A stretch of DNA of 64,000 nt from Siminovitchia thermophila. Lineage in GTDB: Bacteria > Bacillota > Bacilli > Bacillales > Bacillaceae_C. Numbering within the stretch: position 1 is the stretch's first letter; every line of letters begins with the position of its first letter. The notes beneath the pieces were generated by a model, which was given only the letters and a program-made list of their open reading frames with translations, had not been told where the DNA came from and did no database searches. Shown here in pieces: positions 17,663-26,621 of this stretch. The translations under genes and the position numbers were made by a program. The DNA lies in contig NZ_JAFBFH010000009.1 in NCBI RefSeq assembly GCF_016909185.1, positions 80,839 through 144,838 on the forward strand, given 5' to 3'.

Positions 17663-19979
17663 TATCCCCCTGTCTATATAAGATTTGAACTTTTAGCCCT
17701 TGATTTTGCGCCGATTCGATCTTTATCTTGCCGCCCATGGAGCGCACACGCTCTTTGATCCCGTATATTCCCATCGTTTTGAAGGAATCATTTAGTTCGC
17801 TCATACGAATGCCGATCCCGTTGTCTATATAGGACAACATGAAGCCACGGTTGATTTTTTTCAACGAAATACTCACTTCAGAAGCTTTCGAGTGCTTCAT
17901 GGCGTTATTCAAAAGTTCTTGAATCACTCTATAAACAGTTAACTCATCTTCTGGAACCATCCTTTGAATCGTAGGGTCCAAATCCGCATGCAGGAGAAAG
18001 TTGGAACGTAATTTGACACGCTCGATTAAATTTTGAATCGATTGAATTAGACCTAATTCACTAAGAAACGGTGGCCTTAATTCGTTACATGTCTCTCGGA
18101 TAAGATGTATATTATCAAGAATTGTTTCTTTCACGTGGTACATACTTTCTTTGAGATAAGGATCTGTCATTTTGGTTTTGATTGCTTCAATGTCCCTTAG
18201 GAGCTGCAATTGATCCTGCAAAATGGTGTCGTGAAGATCGATCGACAAATTCATTCGCTCTTTTTCCGATAAAGAAAATAAAAGCCTGGACAGCCACGAA
18301 GGATAGGAGTCGTTTTCATTTTGTCTTGTTTTATGGTAATGTTCGATTTCTTCAAACAATCCTTCTATCAGTTTGAAGTTCTCAAGCAAAACACTCGAAA
18401 AATAGGCGATATTTTCCAGCCAAATTTTTTCTTGAATATTCAAAGTGGTCTTATACTTTTTCAAACCACAGAAAATAATTTCTTTCACATGATAATGTTC
18501 GCCAATGACAACACAAAACCCCGTCTGAACTTCTATAAGTGAACCGGGGTGGCAATTTCTCCAATTCACTTGTTCTATTTCTTCGCTGAAAGAGAATTCT
18601 TGTTGATTCTTTACAATCCATCTGTTTAGATCTTTATTTTCCTGGATATTGATATAATGAACTTCTTTTACCCTTAATACCTCTTTTATTTCTCTCAGCA
18701 AACTTGCGATAAACCCATTTACTTTTGTTTCGTGTTTCGCCTTTTGAAAAAAATTGTGAAGGTTTGCTTCAACATGATTCTTTTGGCAAAATAAATGATG
18801 TCTCAAACGATAATCGATATATTCCTTAATGTACAAAAATAAAATCGCTACAATAAAGAACAAGAAAAAAAATAGGAAAGCGGAACCGGAAAGGATCTTC
18901 ATATCGAAAACTGTGATTAAAATAATGATTGCAAAAGTAGTCAAAGCAAACGAAAGCAGCGCATAATACTGGAGCCTGCCGAGTAAAAATTCAATGTCAA
19001 ACAGCTTTTTTGCTCTTTGTAAATAAACGAAAGCAAGTGGGATAACCAATAAAAACATGGATGCCAATTCAGCGGAAACAAAACCTTTCCCCCAAAAAAT
19101 GTGAGGGATTGCATATAGAATGATAAAAGGACTAAATGCAATCACGAAGGCAGTCAAAAGAATTTGGATGATCGTTTTACCTTCGGAATGTTTATACTTA
19201 TAGTACAATCTTGCTAAAAGAAAAAGCAACAAGCATACTAACAAAATGAAAAAACCCAATTCAACCATTCTCGTGAAAGCACGGGGCTCGCCATTAAAAA
19301 AGAAGTGGCTCGTGAGCACTAGAAAGTAAGCAATATACAATATGTTTATCATGCGATCTTTTACAAACTCGAGATGATGTTTCGAAAAATAACTTTTCAA
19401 AAAATGAATCAGTAACACCAATGAACCCGGAAAGGTCACTGTTACTGTCATTCTTCCGACCAAGTCGGCCCTAGCGGATACCGGAGCGCTTAAATAACAT
19501 AATCCCAATGAAAAGAGAAAGCATATGAGGATCATGGCCGAGCTTTCTTCTTTATTTGCGCAATAAAAATACAGCCCCAAAAAGAATGTCGCAAGGCAAA
19601 GTAAAAGGGGCAGAAATAAATACATGAAATACTGAATGTCTACATCTTTATAAGAGATCGCATATGTATTCGTATTCGCTTGCTGATCAACGATTGTAAT
19701 GGACTTGGCCTTCTCCACATAATTAAACCTGGCAACCGTTTTATGCTCGCCAGGGTCAATGCCATTAATCGCCTGAATAATATCGCCTTTTTCAATTTGA
19801 TTTTTAGAAGCCCACCCCTTATCATACACTTGCCCTACGACCCATTTTCCGTTTTTATGCTCAACGTCTATACCAATTAATGGATATTGAAGAATCAATA
19901 AACCAAAATATAAAATCAGCGCCATCTTTAAAAATACCATTATTGAGAAAATAACATAGGATTTCTGAAACCGCTTCAC
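17631..19979 (-). CDS. comP: Pheromone sensor histidine kinase ComP
   Basis: 782 residues from the GTG at 19979, behind AAGGTGAT; an upstream in-frame TTG at 20030 lies inside comX and has no ribosome site. B. subtilis ComP has a similar length (about 769). Layout: one membrane helix, an extracellular PDZ-like segment (GKWVVGQVYDKGWASKNQI, about 42-60), several further membrane helices to about residue 390, a cytosolic linker, HisKA_3 with the phospho-acceptor histidine in DLHDTILQDQ (about 573), and a HATPase domain (NNAMKHSKAS; DNGIGI). It senses isoprenylated ComX outside the cell and phosphorylates ComA. The membrane half is expected to have co-diverged with comX and comQ to set pherotype specificity. 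Confidence 0.95.
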   Translation of the reverse strand: MKRFQKSYVIFSIMVFLKMALILYFGLLILQYPLIGIDVEHKNGKWVVGQVYDKGWASKNQIEKGDIIQAINGIDPGEHKTVARFNYVEKAKSITIVDQQANTNTYAISYKDVDIQYFMYLFLPLLLCLATFFLGLYFYCANKEESSAMILICFLFSLGLCYLSAPVSARADLVGRMTVTVTFPGSLVLLIHFLKSYFSKHHLEFVKDRMINILYIAYFLVLTSHFFFNGEPRAFTRMVELGFFILLVCLLLFLLARLYYKYKHSEGKTIIQILLTAFVIAFSPFIILYAIPHIFWGKGFVSAELASMFLLVIPLAFVYLQRAKKLFDIEFLLGRLQYYALLSFALTTFAIIILITVFDMKILSGSAFLFFFLFFIVAILFLYIKEYIDYRLRHHLFCQKNHVEANLHNFFQKAKHETKVNGFIASLLREIKEVLRVKEVHYINIQENKDLNRWIVKNQQEFSFSEEIEQVNWRNCHPGSLIEVQTGFCVVIGEHYHVKEIIFCGLKKYKTTLNIQEKIWLENIAYFSSVLLENFKLIEGLFEEIEHYHKTRQNENDSYPSWLSRLLFSLSEKERMNLSIDLHDTILQDQLQLLRDIEAIKTKMTDPYLKESMYHVKETILDNIHLIRETCNELRPPFLSELGLIQSIQNLIERVKLRSNFLLHADLDPTIQRMVPEDELTVYRVIQELLNNAMKHSKASEVSISLKKINRGFMLSYIDNGIGIRMSELNDSFKTMGIYGIKERVRSMGGKIKIESAQNQGLKVQILYRQGDNEIDQSVNCG

Positions 19980-20020
19980 TCTTATCACCTTAGATAACCG
20001 GGCTGTTCCATGCAAGGATT

Positions 20021-20182
20021 TTATTTCCAAAAACGTGCTTTGGGGACAATGCTTTCTCCAAAGAAAACATCCTTGATTGCTGTTAGTTGTTCTTCATTCA
20101 CGCCAATCAAACTCGCACTGCCCTCTTTCACCTTGACTAAAATATCCGGGTTGTTTAATAAGTATTGTACCATTTCTATCAT
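20021..20182 (-). CDS. comX: ComX pheromone precursor
   Basis: 53 codons from the ATG at 20182 (RBS AAAGGGG, 8 nt before the ATG) to TAA at 20021. The N-terminal half (MIEMVQYLLNNPDILVKVKE, then GSASLIGV) matches the conserved ComX leader pattern (QYLLNNPxxLxKxKxxxxxLIG). The C-terminus is ...GESIVPKARFWK, with tryptophan at position 52, the residue that ComQ prenylates. The mature pheromone should be a short C-terminal peptide containing this Trp. It lies 18 nt after comQ and 41 nt before comP. The C-terminal peptide is unlike those of B. subtilis pherotypes as I know them, so it probably defines its own pherotype. Confidence 0.93.
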   Translation of the reverse strand: MIEMVQYLLNNPDILVKVKEGSASLIGVNEEQLTAIKDVFFGESIVPKARFWK

Positions 20183-20200
20183 TGTTATTTCCCCTTTCTA

Positions 20201-21112
20201 TCAAATTATATAGTCAGATAGTTGATGAATATATTTGCGTTCGACATCCAGCTTGTCCAGCAGACTCTTCGCCTGTTGTTGATACACTTTTTTCATAATT
20301 TCAGTATAATGGAGCGCTCCGCTCTCTATGATCAATTTGCTTATTTGCTCCCGCTTGCCCAGCAGTTCCTCTTTTTCAACCGTGCCTTGATAATAAGCAC
20401 GAATTATGTCCGCGTCATTTCCATCAAGATGTAATAAGTAAATGATAGGAAGCGACATTTTTCTATTTAATAAATCGTTCTTTCCTTCCCAAGTTTTTAA
20501 ATCTGAGAGGTCGTTATTTAATTGACCGATCAATCCTATGAACTTGGGATATTGTCTTATCTCTTGCGGATAATCATCACGGACCAACACGGCCCCGGAC
20601 AAACAAGCGAGCGATACCAATGCCCCCGATTTTTTTAACGTCATTTCAAGATAATCCTGTTCTGTGCGGCAATGGCCCAGAAGATCCATATGCTGCCCAT
20701 TAATGGCAAGTAGCGCGTAATCCAAGAGGATAGATACGGCTTTTTCTTTATTCTGCAATTTTGATTTTCTAATGACATGTACGCATAAAAAAATCATTGC
20801 GGTAGATGCATTTAACGCCACGCTGGGCTCCTGCATCCAAAGCTTTAAATCGTCATCACCATCCTCTACATCATCCAAGATATCAAAAGACAACACCAAT
20901 AGTTCAATCGCGGCTGCCACAGGGATTACTTCGCCCAGCTCCGATCCATTGAGCATTTGATAGTGTAAAATTGTCAGTTCTGCAAAAGGAAATCCTTTGG
21001 CAGATTGGGCAGCTACATATTTTTTGAGTGTTTCTTTTAAATCTTCTTGTTGAATTTCCTGATCTACGATCCAGTTTATTGAGTGTACGATTCTGTCTTC
21101 GACACTGGTCAA
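20201..21112 (-). CDS. comQ: ComX isoprenyl transferase ComQ
   Basis: 303 residues, of the polyprenyl synthetase fold. The first aspartate-rich motif is DDVED at 80-84. The second region reads NNDLSD (about 196-201), as in ComQ proteins, and both bind Mg-prenyl diphosphate. ComQ cleaves and/or prenylates the Trp of pre-ComX with a farnesyl or geranyl group. Start: TTG at 21112, 4 nt after GGAGGAGGAAA; no ATG competes. It is the first gene of comQXPA. A cluster of four ComA half-sites lies 67-106 nt upstream, implying positive feedback. Confidence 0.94.
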   Translation of the reverse strand: MTSVEDRIVHSINWIVDQEIQQEDLKETLKKYVAAQSAKGFPFAELTILHYQMLNGSELGEVIPVAAAIELLVLSFDILDDVEDGDDDLKLWMQEPSVALNASTAMIFLCVHVIRKSKLQNKEKAVSILLDYALLAINGQHMDLLGHCRTEQDYLEMTLKKSGALVSLACLSGAVLVRDDYPQEIRQYPKFIGLIGQLNNDLSDLKTWEGKNDLLNRKMSLPIIYLLHLDGNDADIIRAYYQGTVEKEELLGKREQISKLIIESGALHYTEIMKKVYQQQAKSLLDKLDVERKYIHQLSDYII

Positions 21113-21150
21113 CTTTCCTCCTCCCCGCTAGTAAATTGTTCCTATTATGT

Positions 21151-21218
21151 ATATTTTAATACATTTAGCGGAATTTTGCCGCAACCTTCCTTGCGGTTAT
21201 CCGCAAATCATATTGCGG
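21151..21218 (-). promoter_or_regulatory. Four-half-site ComA-type operator upstream of comQ
   Basis: Forward: CCGCAA (21179), N6, TTGCGG (21191), N4, CCGCAA (21201), N6, TTGCGG (21213-21218). Two overlapping tripartite boxes, one per direction. For comQ, a -10-like TAAAAT is at 21158-21153 (AAATAT at 21156-21151 in the exact 22-nt register). All half-sites are perfect. Confidence 0.8.
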
Positions 21219-21795
21219 TATATGACGTAATAGGCAAAAGGTTGCTATGTGAAAGTAAGTCTTTTTTCATATATTTGCTTTTCTTCTAGCAAATATCAAC
21301 AGAATTTCGCTTAAGCTCGATCGTCCATTGAGCGCAAATATGTTACGGAAATCCGCAACTTGAATTACGGTGAAATCGAATAGTAACTATGTCATAATTT
21401 AAACAAAATATAAGAAAAACGGATGGCGTATGAATTTCTTCTTCCTTACGTGACATGAAGCGCGCTCTTTTTTATGTGAAACATTTTACAGAAGTAAATT
21501 ATTAATTTTTCAAGCTCGATTTAGTTCATCACAACTGCGAATAGCTACAGAATTACGAAAACTGTTATTGAGATCGGCAATGCTCAGCAAAAGCATCAAT
21601 TTTCTACATCTGGTAGCGGTCTCCAACACCAGTGTTCCTTTTTGGGGTTCTGTCATCTTCTTGTTCAATCGTAGAATTTTCGATTCGGAAGCTAATGAAC
21701 TTTATCAATTGGATGTTTGCCCCCAGCAGCAATTTCTAAAAAATGGTACGAGAAAACGGAATCAGGCGTTGGATTTAGGAAAGAGGTGAAGCTCG
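21219..21795. other. Spacer between the comQ operator and the rightward ABC ATPase
   Basis: Contains the rightward ComA-type promoter (21343-21398) and about 390 nt of leader. A forward frame of 73 or more codons ends at 21789, right at the ATPase ribosome site, and is translationally placed to be coupled to it. Its product (hydrophobic stretch VSNTSVPFWGSVIFLF) resembles no family I can name and may be a decayed gene. Confidence 0.4.
21343..21398 (+). promoter_or_regulatory. ComA-type tripartite operator and promoter of the rightward unit
   Basis: TTACGG (21343), N4, CCGCAA (21353), N6, TTACGG (21365-21370), 22 nt, CATAAT (21393-21398). Same geometry as the sites at 15888 and 16901. It would drive the ABC ATPase at 21796. 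Confidence 0.75.
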
Positions 21796-22668
21796 TTGGA
21801 GATTCAGGTTCAAGGACTGACAAAGATCATTAAAAAACAGCCCATATTATCGAATGTGTCCCTTTCTTTCTCAGGTGTGTATGGTCTATTGGGACCAAAT
21901 GGGGCCGGCAAAACAACGTTAATGAAAATATTGGCGGGATTGGCAAGTTTTCAATCTGGAAGCGTGTTCATTGGAGAGGAATTAATCAGTACAGCCACTT
22001 ATGTGAAACGTACAAATCGTATTGGATTTTTGCCCCATGACTTGATGATTTACCCGGAGCTCAAGATGTATGATGTGCTTGAACATATTGCCATCCTTCA
22101 AGGAAGCGAGCTCTCTGCCACATACCACAAACAAATTAAAGAGGTTGCGGAGCAAGTCCATTTAACCGATCATTTATATAAGCAAATCCGGGAATTATCA
22201 GATGAAATGCGCCGGCGTGTCGGCATCGCACAGCTTTTACTTCGCAAGCCGTCGATCCTGCTTTTTGACGAACCGACCGCAGGTCTTGTTGGGGAAGAAC
22301 GTGTGCGCTTTCACAACCTGTTAAAGCAGTTGGGGCAGCGTCACACTGTTATTATTTCATCGCATATTGTAGAAGATATTGAATTTCTGTGTACAAAAAT
22401 TGGCATTATTCGCGATGGACAAGTGTTGTTTGAAGGCAGTCCGGAAACACTCAAAGAAAAAGCTGCGCATTGCACATATGAATTGTACGTTCCGCCTGCG
22501 GAGTTAGATGAAGTGATTGCGACTAAAGAAGTTGTACAAATGCACGAAGAACATTCCTATATGATTGTGCGTGTCCTATCAGATGAGCCAGTGGGCCGAC
22601 CAGTTTGTCCCCGTTTGATGGATGGGTATCTCACGCTTTTAAAAGAGGTTCCCCAAGGCTTAAGCTGA
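21796..22668 (+). CDS. ABC transporter ATP-binding protein with degenerate signature motif
   Basis: 290 residues from a TTG at 21796 (RBS AGAGGTGA). Walker [10 protein letters not shown] (about 33-41), Walker B ILLFDEPTAG and the switch histidine (IISSHIVEDIE) are intact. The signature that should read LSGGMRRR here reads LSDEMRRR, so both signature glycines are lost. This could impair ATP hydrolysis. The permease that should follow is decayed (22690-23110). A C-terminal domain of about 70 residues is normal for ABC-2 exporters. The gene may therefore be in early decay. Confidence 0.82.
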   Translation: MEIQVQGLTKIIKKQPILSNVSLSFSGVYGLLGPNGAGKTTLMKILAGLASFQSGSVFIGEELISTATYVKRTNRIGFLPHDLMIYPELKMYDVLEHIAILQGSELSATYHKQIKEVAEQVHLTDHLYKQIRELSDEMRRRVGIAQLLLRKPSILLFDEPTAGLVGEERVRFHNLLKQLGQRHTVIISSHIVEDIEFLCTKIGIIRDGQVLFEGSPETLKEKAAHCTYELYVPPAELDEVIATKEVVQMHEEHSYMIVRVLSDEPVGRPVCPRLMDGYLTLLKEVPQGLS

Positions 22669-22689
22669 TTCATTTGTACATTCGATATT

Positions 22690-23110
22690 CAGTTGCTGCG
22701 GCTTTCCATTCCTGGCGCTTGCACGATGCGCCTTATTCATGAATACGATTTTTACCTTTCATCTTTACAGGTTGTTGGCTGTTTTTTTCATACAGCAGTA
22801 TTTCGAAGAAGGCGTATGGATGATCAAAAGATGCCTTTTTTTCATATTGATCTCTTTTATATGGGCTGTTATTTTTTGCTGGCGGGGTTGACCGTCTGAA
22901 TTAATGACCGGATTTTTTCACCAACATGCTTATTGTTTTCGATGTTTATCTTCTGTCAAATGATTGGCATTGCTATCATAGGTTATAGTGAGCTACCTTT
23001 TTATACGATGACCAATCGTCTGGCTTGCCTTTTATCTCGGTGGTATTCTTTATGGGGTATCTGCCCTTTTCAATTAAAAAACGTGGCCAATCCTTGATAA
23101 AGGAATAAGC
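22690..23110 (+). pseudogene. Decayed permease gene following the ABC ATPase
   Basis: Hydrophobic stretches occur in shifting frames (for example FCQMIGIAIIGYSELPFY at about 22950). They continue after a frameshift into VVFFMGYLPFSIKKRGQSLI, ending in a stop at about 23108. This looks like the remains of the membrane partner of the upstream ATPase with several frameshifts and stops. No intact frame is left. Confidence 0.5.
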
Positions 23111-23245
23111 CCAATGACGCCCTGAAATAGCAAATGACAATGATAAAATTGATCTCCTTACAAGGTTTCTATCGCAATCATGTTTATTTCCAAAGAAATG
23201 GGAAAAACTTTTTATAACAAATGCGTTTTGGAGGAGATCGCCAAT

Positions 23246-23791
23246 ATGAAAAAGTGGTTTTACGTATTTTTAACATCTTTATCCGTTTTTGGAATGGCCG
23301 CCTGCTCTGATGATCCTTCCATTGACAACCATCCGAAGGAGCAATTAACACAGTCTGCGAACGATAAATCCGCTAATACGAATGATGACGTTGTAAGGGA
23401 AGACGAAAGCGGCAATAATTCGGATGACGGAAATGTGAGAGCAATGGATGAACAAAAAATGATGGAAGAAATCCCTTTTACCAAGTTCAGCCTGGAAATA
23501 GATTATGCGCCTGATATGCAATATGACTTCGAATATGAAGTAAATGACAACGGTGCGAGCTATCGTGCGGAATTGGAAGATTCCGTCCATGATAAAAAAT
23601 TAAAGGGAAAAGAGGCTTTTCAAACGCTTTATACATTAATGCAAGACATCCACCTGGATGAAAACACAACGAAAGAGGAAGCGATGCAACAAATTTTCGA
23701 TACATTTCAAATCGATGACAATTATACGAAGTTTGAACTCGATTATGTATTAAAAAACGGAACGAAGAAAGAGTTTGAAGATCGAAAATAA
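23246..23791 (+). CDS. YusW-like lipoprotein
   Basis: 181 residues from the ATG at 23246, preceded by GGAGGAG at 8-9 nt; the longer frame from 23180 lacks a site. A lipoprotein signal peptide (MKKWFYVFLTSLSVFGMAAC) places the lipidated cysteine at 20, followed by a low-complexity Asp/Asn/Ser-rich linker. The C-terminal domain of about 100 residues (FTKFSLEIDYAPDMQYDFEY and later FELDYVLKNGTKKEFE) matches the YusW domain. It is anchored on the outer face of the membrane. Function is unknown. Confidence 0.8.
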   Translation: MKKWFYVFLTSLSVFGMAACSDDPSIDNHPKEQLTQSANDKSANTNDDVVREDESGNNSDDGNVRAMDEQKMMEEIPFTKFSLEIDYAPDMQYDFEYEVNDNGASYRAELEDSVHDKKLKGKEAFQTLYTLMQDIHLDENTTKEEAMQQIFDTFQIDDNYTKFELDYVLKNGTKKEFEDRK

Positions 23792-24364
23792 GGTTGGAGA
23801 CGCAAAAACCTCTGCTAAACTGGAGTAGGCTCTGACATTCCCGAATACCGAGCCAAACCAACGACTCAAAAAATCGACAAAAGCTGTAAAATGGATCCCT
23901 TGGTCATGTGCAATACTGTTGACTGAAATCGTTCAAAAGCCGAAAAAACGACTATTGGACACTTCCAACTCGGAACTCGATCTCGGCCGGCTGGTGACCG
24001 TGTTGGCAAATTCGCCGTTGACGGGCACGAGCTTGCCGGTCCACGGCCATTTTAAGAGGGCTGTTCCGCAATCAGTGAAATCTGATTTGGCGAAACAGCC
24101 CTTATTTTTTCTCTCGGACAAAACCTCCACAACCGCTCTCCTGAATGTGGAGGAATGATCCTCATACAATGATCAAACCCACTCCCGGTGATTTTCGCTT
24201 ATCATACAGGCGGCGAACGTCCTTTTTTCTAATGGAGCTGTAAAGGAAAGGCTATTCCCGCCACTTAAAACCTGCCAGCGATATGATTGGTTGTCTTGCA
24301 ATCGTCCGATTTCTGTACTACCATGATTTCCCGGGTAATTGCTAGTAGCTGATTCAAGCGGCGG
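23792..24364. other. Spacer at the right edge of the island
   Basis: Contains the hairpin at 24054-24110 and a smaller inverted repeat CCTCCAC/GTGGAGG at about 24124-24152. Short frames (23919-24158 forward, 23933-24169 reverse) have no ribosome sites and no recognisable domain. No gene is called. Confidence 0.5.
24054..24110 (+). terminator. Strong terminator-like hairpin in the spacer before thrS
   Basis: Long imperfect stem: AGGGCTGTTCCGC, then AATCAG, then CTGATT, then GGCGAAACAGCCCT. It is followed by TATTTTTTC. It would stop rightward transcription out of the island. Confidence 0.7.
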
Positions 24365-26296
24365 TTACTGATATTTTTCTACAACTTCTTTCAGTTCTTC
24401 GATAAATTGCCGGAGCGGAAGCGTTTCTGTTTTTTTCTCGCCGTATTTTCTGATGTTGACTGTTTCAGAGCTTACTTCCTGATCGCCCACAACGATCATA
24501 TAAGGGATTTTTTGCATTTGTGCTTCCCGGATTTTATAGCCAATTTTCTCGTCGCGCTTATCCATTTCAACACGGAAGCCGTTCGCTTTCAATGTATCGG
24601 TGACCTGTTTGGCATAGTCGAAGTGGACATCCGGCGAAACAGGAATCACCTCGACCTGTACAGGCGCAAGCCAAGTTGGGAATGCACCTTTATATTCCTC
24701 AATTAAAAATGCGACAAATCGTTCCATCGTTGATACGACGCCGCGGTGAATCACAACTGGACGATGCTGCTTCCCGTCTTCTCCGATATAGGTCAAGTCC
24801 AGCTTTTCAGGAAGCAAGAAGTCCAATTGTACAGTGGATAACGTTTCTTCCTTTCCGAGAGCCGTCTTCACTTGGACGTCCAGTTTCGGTCCGTAAAATG
24901 CCGCTTCTCCTTCCGCTTCATAATAATCGAGGTTCAAGTCGTCCATCGCTTCTTTCAGCATCGCCTGCGCTTTTTCCCACATTTCGTCATCATCATAGTA
25001 CTTCTCCGTATCTTCCGGATCACGATACGAAAGGCGGAATGAATAATCCTTTAAATCGAAGTCCCGATATACTTCTTCGATCAATTGAACAACCCGGATA
25101 AATTCTTCTTTGATTTGATCGGGCCGGACAAAGATATGGGCATCATTTAATGTCATGCCGCGAACCCGCTGCAGGCCGGAAAGCGCGCCTGACATTTCAT
25201 AGCGATGCATCGTGCCGAGTTCCGCTATTCGAATCGGCAATTCGCGATAACTGTGGATTTCATTTTTATAGATCATCATGTGATGCGGGCAATTCATGGG
25301 CCGCAAGACAAGCTGTTCATTGTCCATGTCCATGATCGGGAACATGTTCTCTTGATAATGATCCCAATGGCCGCTTGTCTTATATAAATCGACACTGCCC
25401 AAAACAGGTGTATAGACATGGTCATAGCCAAGCTCCACTTCTTTATCCACAATATAGCGTTCGATAATTCTGCGGATCGTTGCTCCTTTTGGCAACCAAA
25501 GCGGCAACCCTTGTCCCACTTTTTGCGAGTTTGTGAATAAGCTGAGCTCTTTTCCAATCTTGCGGTGATCCCTCTCCTTTGCTTCTTCCAGCATTTTGAG
25601 ATGGGCCTCAAGCTCGCTCATTTTAAAGAACGCCGTTCCATAAATGCGTTGAAGCATTTTATTATTACTGTCACCGCGCCAGTATGCGCCTGCAATGCTT
25701 AACAGCTTGAATTGTTTTATTTTCCCTGTAGAAGGAACATGTACGCCCCTGCACAAGTCATAAAATTCACCCTGCTCATAGATCGTGACTTTTTCCTCTT
25801 CCGGAATGGCGTCAATCAATTCCAGCTTGTACGGATCATGGGAAAAAAGCTTTTTCGCTTCATCTCGCTCCACTTCTTTCCGTACGATTTCCAAATTTTC
25901 ACTGATGATTTTTTTCATTTCTTTTTCAATTTTTGGCAAATCTTCAGGTGTCAAGGAATGATCCAAATCCATGTCATAGTAAAACCCGCCTTCAATAACA
26001 GGACCGACACCGAGTTTGACGCCCGGATATAACCGCGAAACCGCCTGGGCCATTAAGTGTGCTGTACTATGGCGCAATATTTCCAGTGCTTCTTCACTGC
26101 CCGCCGTGACAATTTCAATGCTTCCATTTTCCTGGATCGGTGTCCGCAGGTCGAGCAAACGGCCATTCAGTTTACCGGCTATCGCACTTTTCCGTAAACC
26201 CGTGCTGATTGACCCTGCTATCTCTTCAGTTGTCGTTCCTTTTGGGAATTCTTTCACCGCTCCGTCCGGAAAAGTAATTTGTAGTTGTTCAGTCAA
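24365..26296 (-). CDS. thrS: Threonyl-tRNA synthetase
   Basis: 643 residues from the TTG at 26296, 6 nt after AAGGAGAGG; this equals the B. subtilis length as I recall it. An upstream in-frame TTG at 26317 overlaps the ribosome site. Domains: N-terminal TGS (about 1-60), editing domain with [11 protein letters not shown] (about 75-85) and the second-site HxxxC motif, class II catalytic core ([23 protein letters not shown]), and C-terminal anticodon-binding domain (about 545-643). It charges tRNA-Thr. Regulated by the T-box upstream. Confidence 0.98.
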   Translation of the reverse strand: MTEQLQITFPDGAVKEFPKGTTTEEIAGSISTGLRKSAIAGKLNGRLLDLRTPIQENGSIEIVTAGSEEALEILRHSTAHLMAQAVSRLYPGVKLGVGPVIEGGFYYDMDLDHSLTPEDLPKIEKEMKKIISENLEIVRKEVERDEAKKLFSHDPYKLELIDAIPEEEKVTIYEQGEFYDLCRGVHVPSTGKIKQFKLLSIAGAYWRGDSNNKMLQRIYGTAFFKMSELEAHLKMLEEAKERDHRKIGKELSLFTNSQKVGQGLPLWLPKGATIRRIIERYIVDKEVELGYDHVYTPVLGSVDLYKTSGHWDHYQENMFPIMDMDNEQLVLRPMNCPHHMMIYKNEIHSYRELPIRIAELGTMHRYEMSGALSGLQRVRGMTLNDAHIFVRPDQIKEEFIRVVQLIEEVYRDFDLKDYSFRLSYRDPEDTEKYYDDDEMWEKAQAMLKEAMDDLNLDYYEAEGEAAFYGPKLDVQVKTALGKEETLSTVQLDFLLPEKLDLTYIGEDGKQHRPVVIHRGVVSTMERFVAFLIEEYKGAFPTWLAPVQVEVIPVSPDVHFDYAKQVTDTLKANGFRVEMDKRDEKIGYKIREAQMQKIPYMIVVGDQEVSSETVNIRKYGEKKTETLPLRQFIEELKEVVEKYQ

Positions 26297-26309
26297 TGCT
26301 ATCCTCTCC

Positions 26310-26572
26310 TTTTCCAAAATAAAAAAAACCCGCCCCCCAGAAAGGGACGAGTTTGTTCACGTGGTTCCACCCTAATTCTCATTGGCAAACAGCCAATGAC
26401 TTTCAGAAGATGTAACGGAAGTCTCCGCCATTCACTACTGTAAATTCGAGAATGGAGTTCCAAGGGGGTAAGCATTCAAATCGTGTTGGGAAGCTCCCAG
26501 CTTCATCTTCCCTCTCTGTAAACCGTAAGTGAACACTCATGTCCTTGTCATAACCTTTTCATGATATGATTA
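26310..26572 (-). promoter_or_regulatory. T-box riboswitch leader of thrS
   Basis: Reverse strand contains the T-box core AGGGTGGAACCACG (26361-26374). A terminator stem CTCGTCCCTTTC / GGGGGGCGGG with a T8 tract follows near 26316-26350. An ACU triplet (26458-26456) in the context GGAACUCCAUUCUC is the candidate Thr specifier. Core and terminator are seen directly; the specifier is inferred. Confidence 0.9.
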
Positions 26573-26580
26573 TGTAGGTT

Positions 26581-26609
26581 ATTATAGATCGTTGTTTGAG
26601 GAAATGCAA
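26581..26609 (-). promoter_or_regulatory. Sigma-A promoter of thrS
   Basis: Reverse strand TTGCAT (26609-26604), 17 nt, TATAAT (26586-26581), just upstream of the T-box leader. Confidence 0.7.
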
Positions 26610-26621
26610 GGGGTTGACTGA

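Noticed and set aside
20030..20030. TTG at 20030 as the comP start
   Set aside because: It lies inside comX with no ribosome site; GTG at 19979 follows AAGGTGAT and gives a normal length.
23919..24169. Overlapping forward and reverse frames in the spacer before thrS
   Set aside because: Created by the long inverted repeat at 24054-24110; no start signals.
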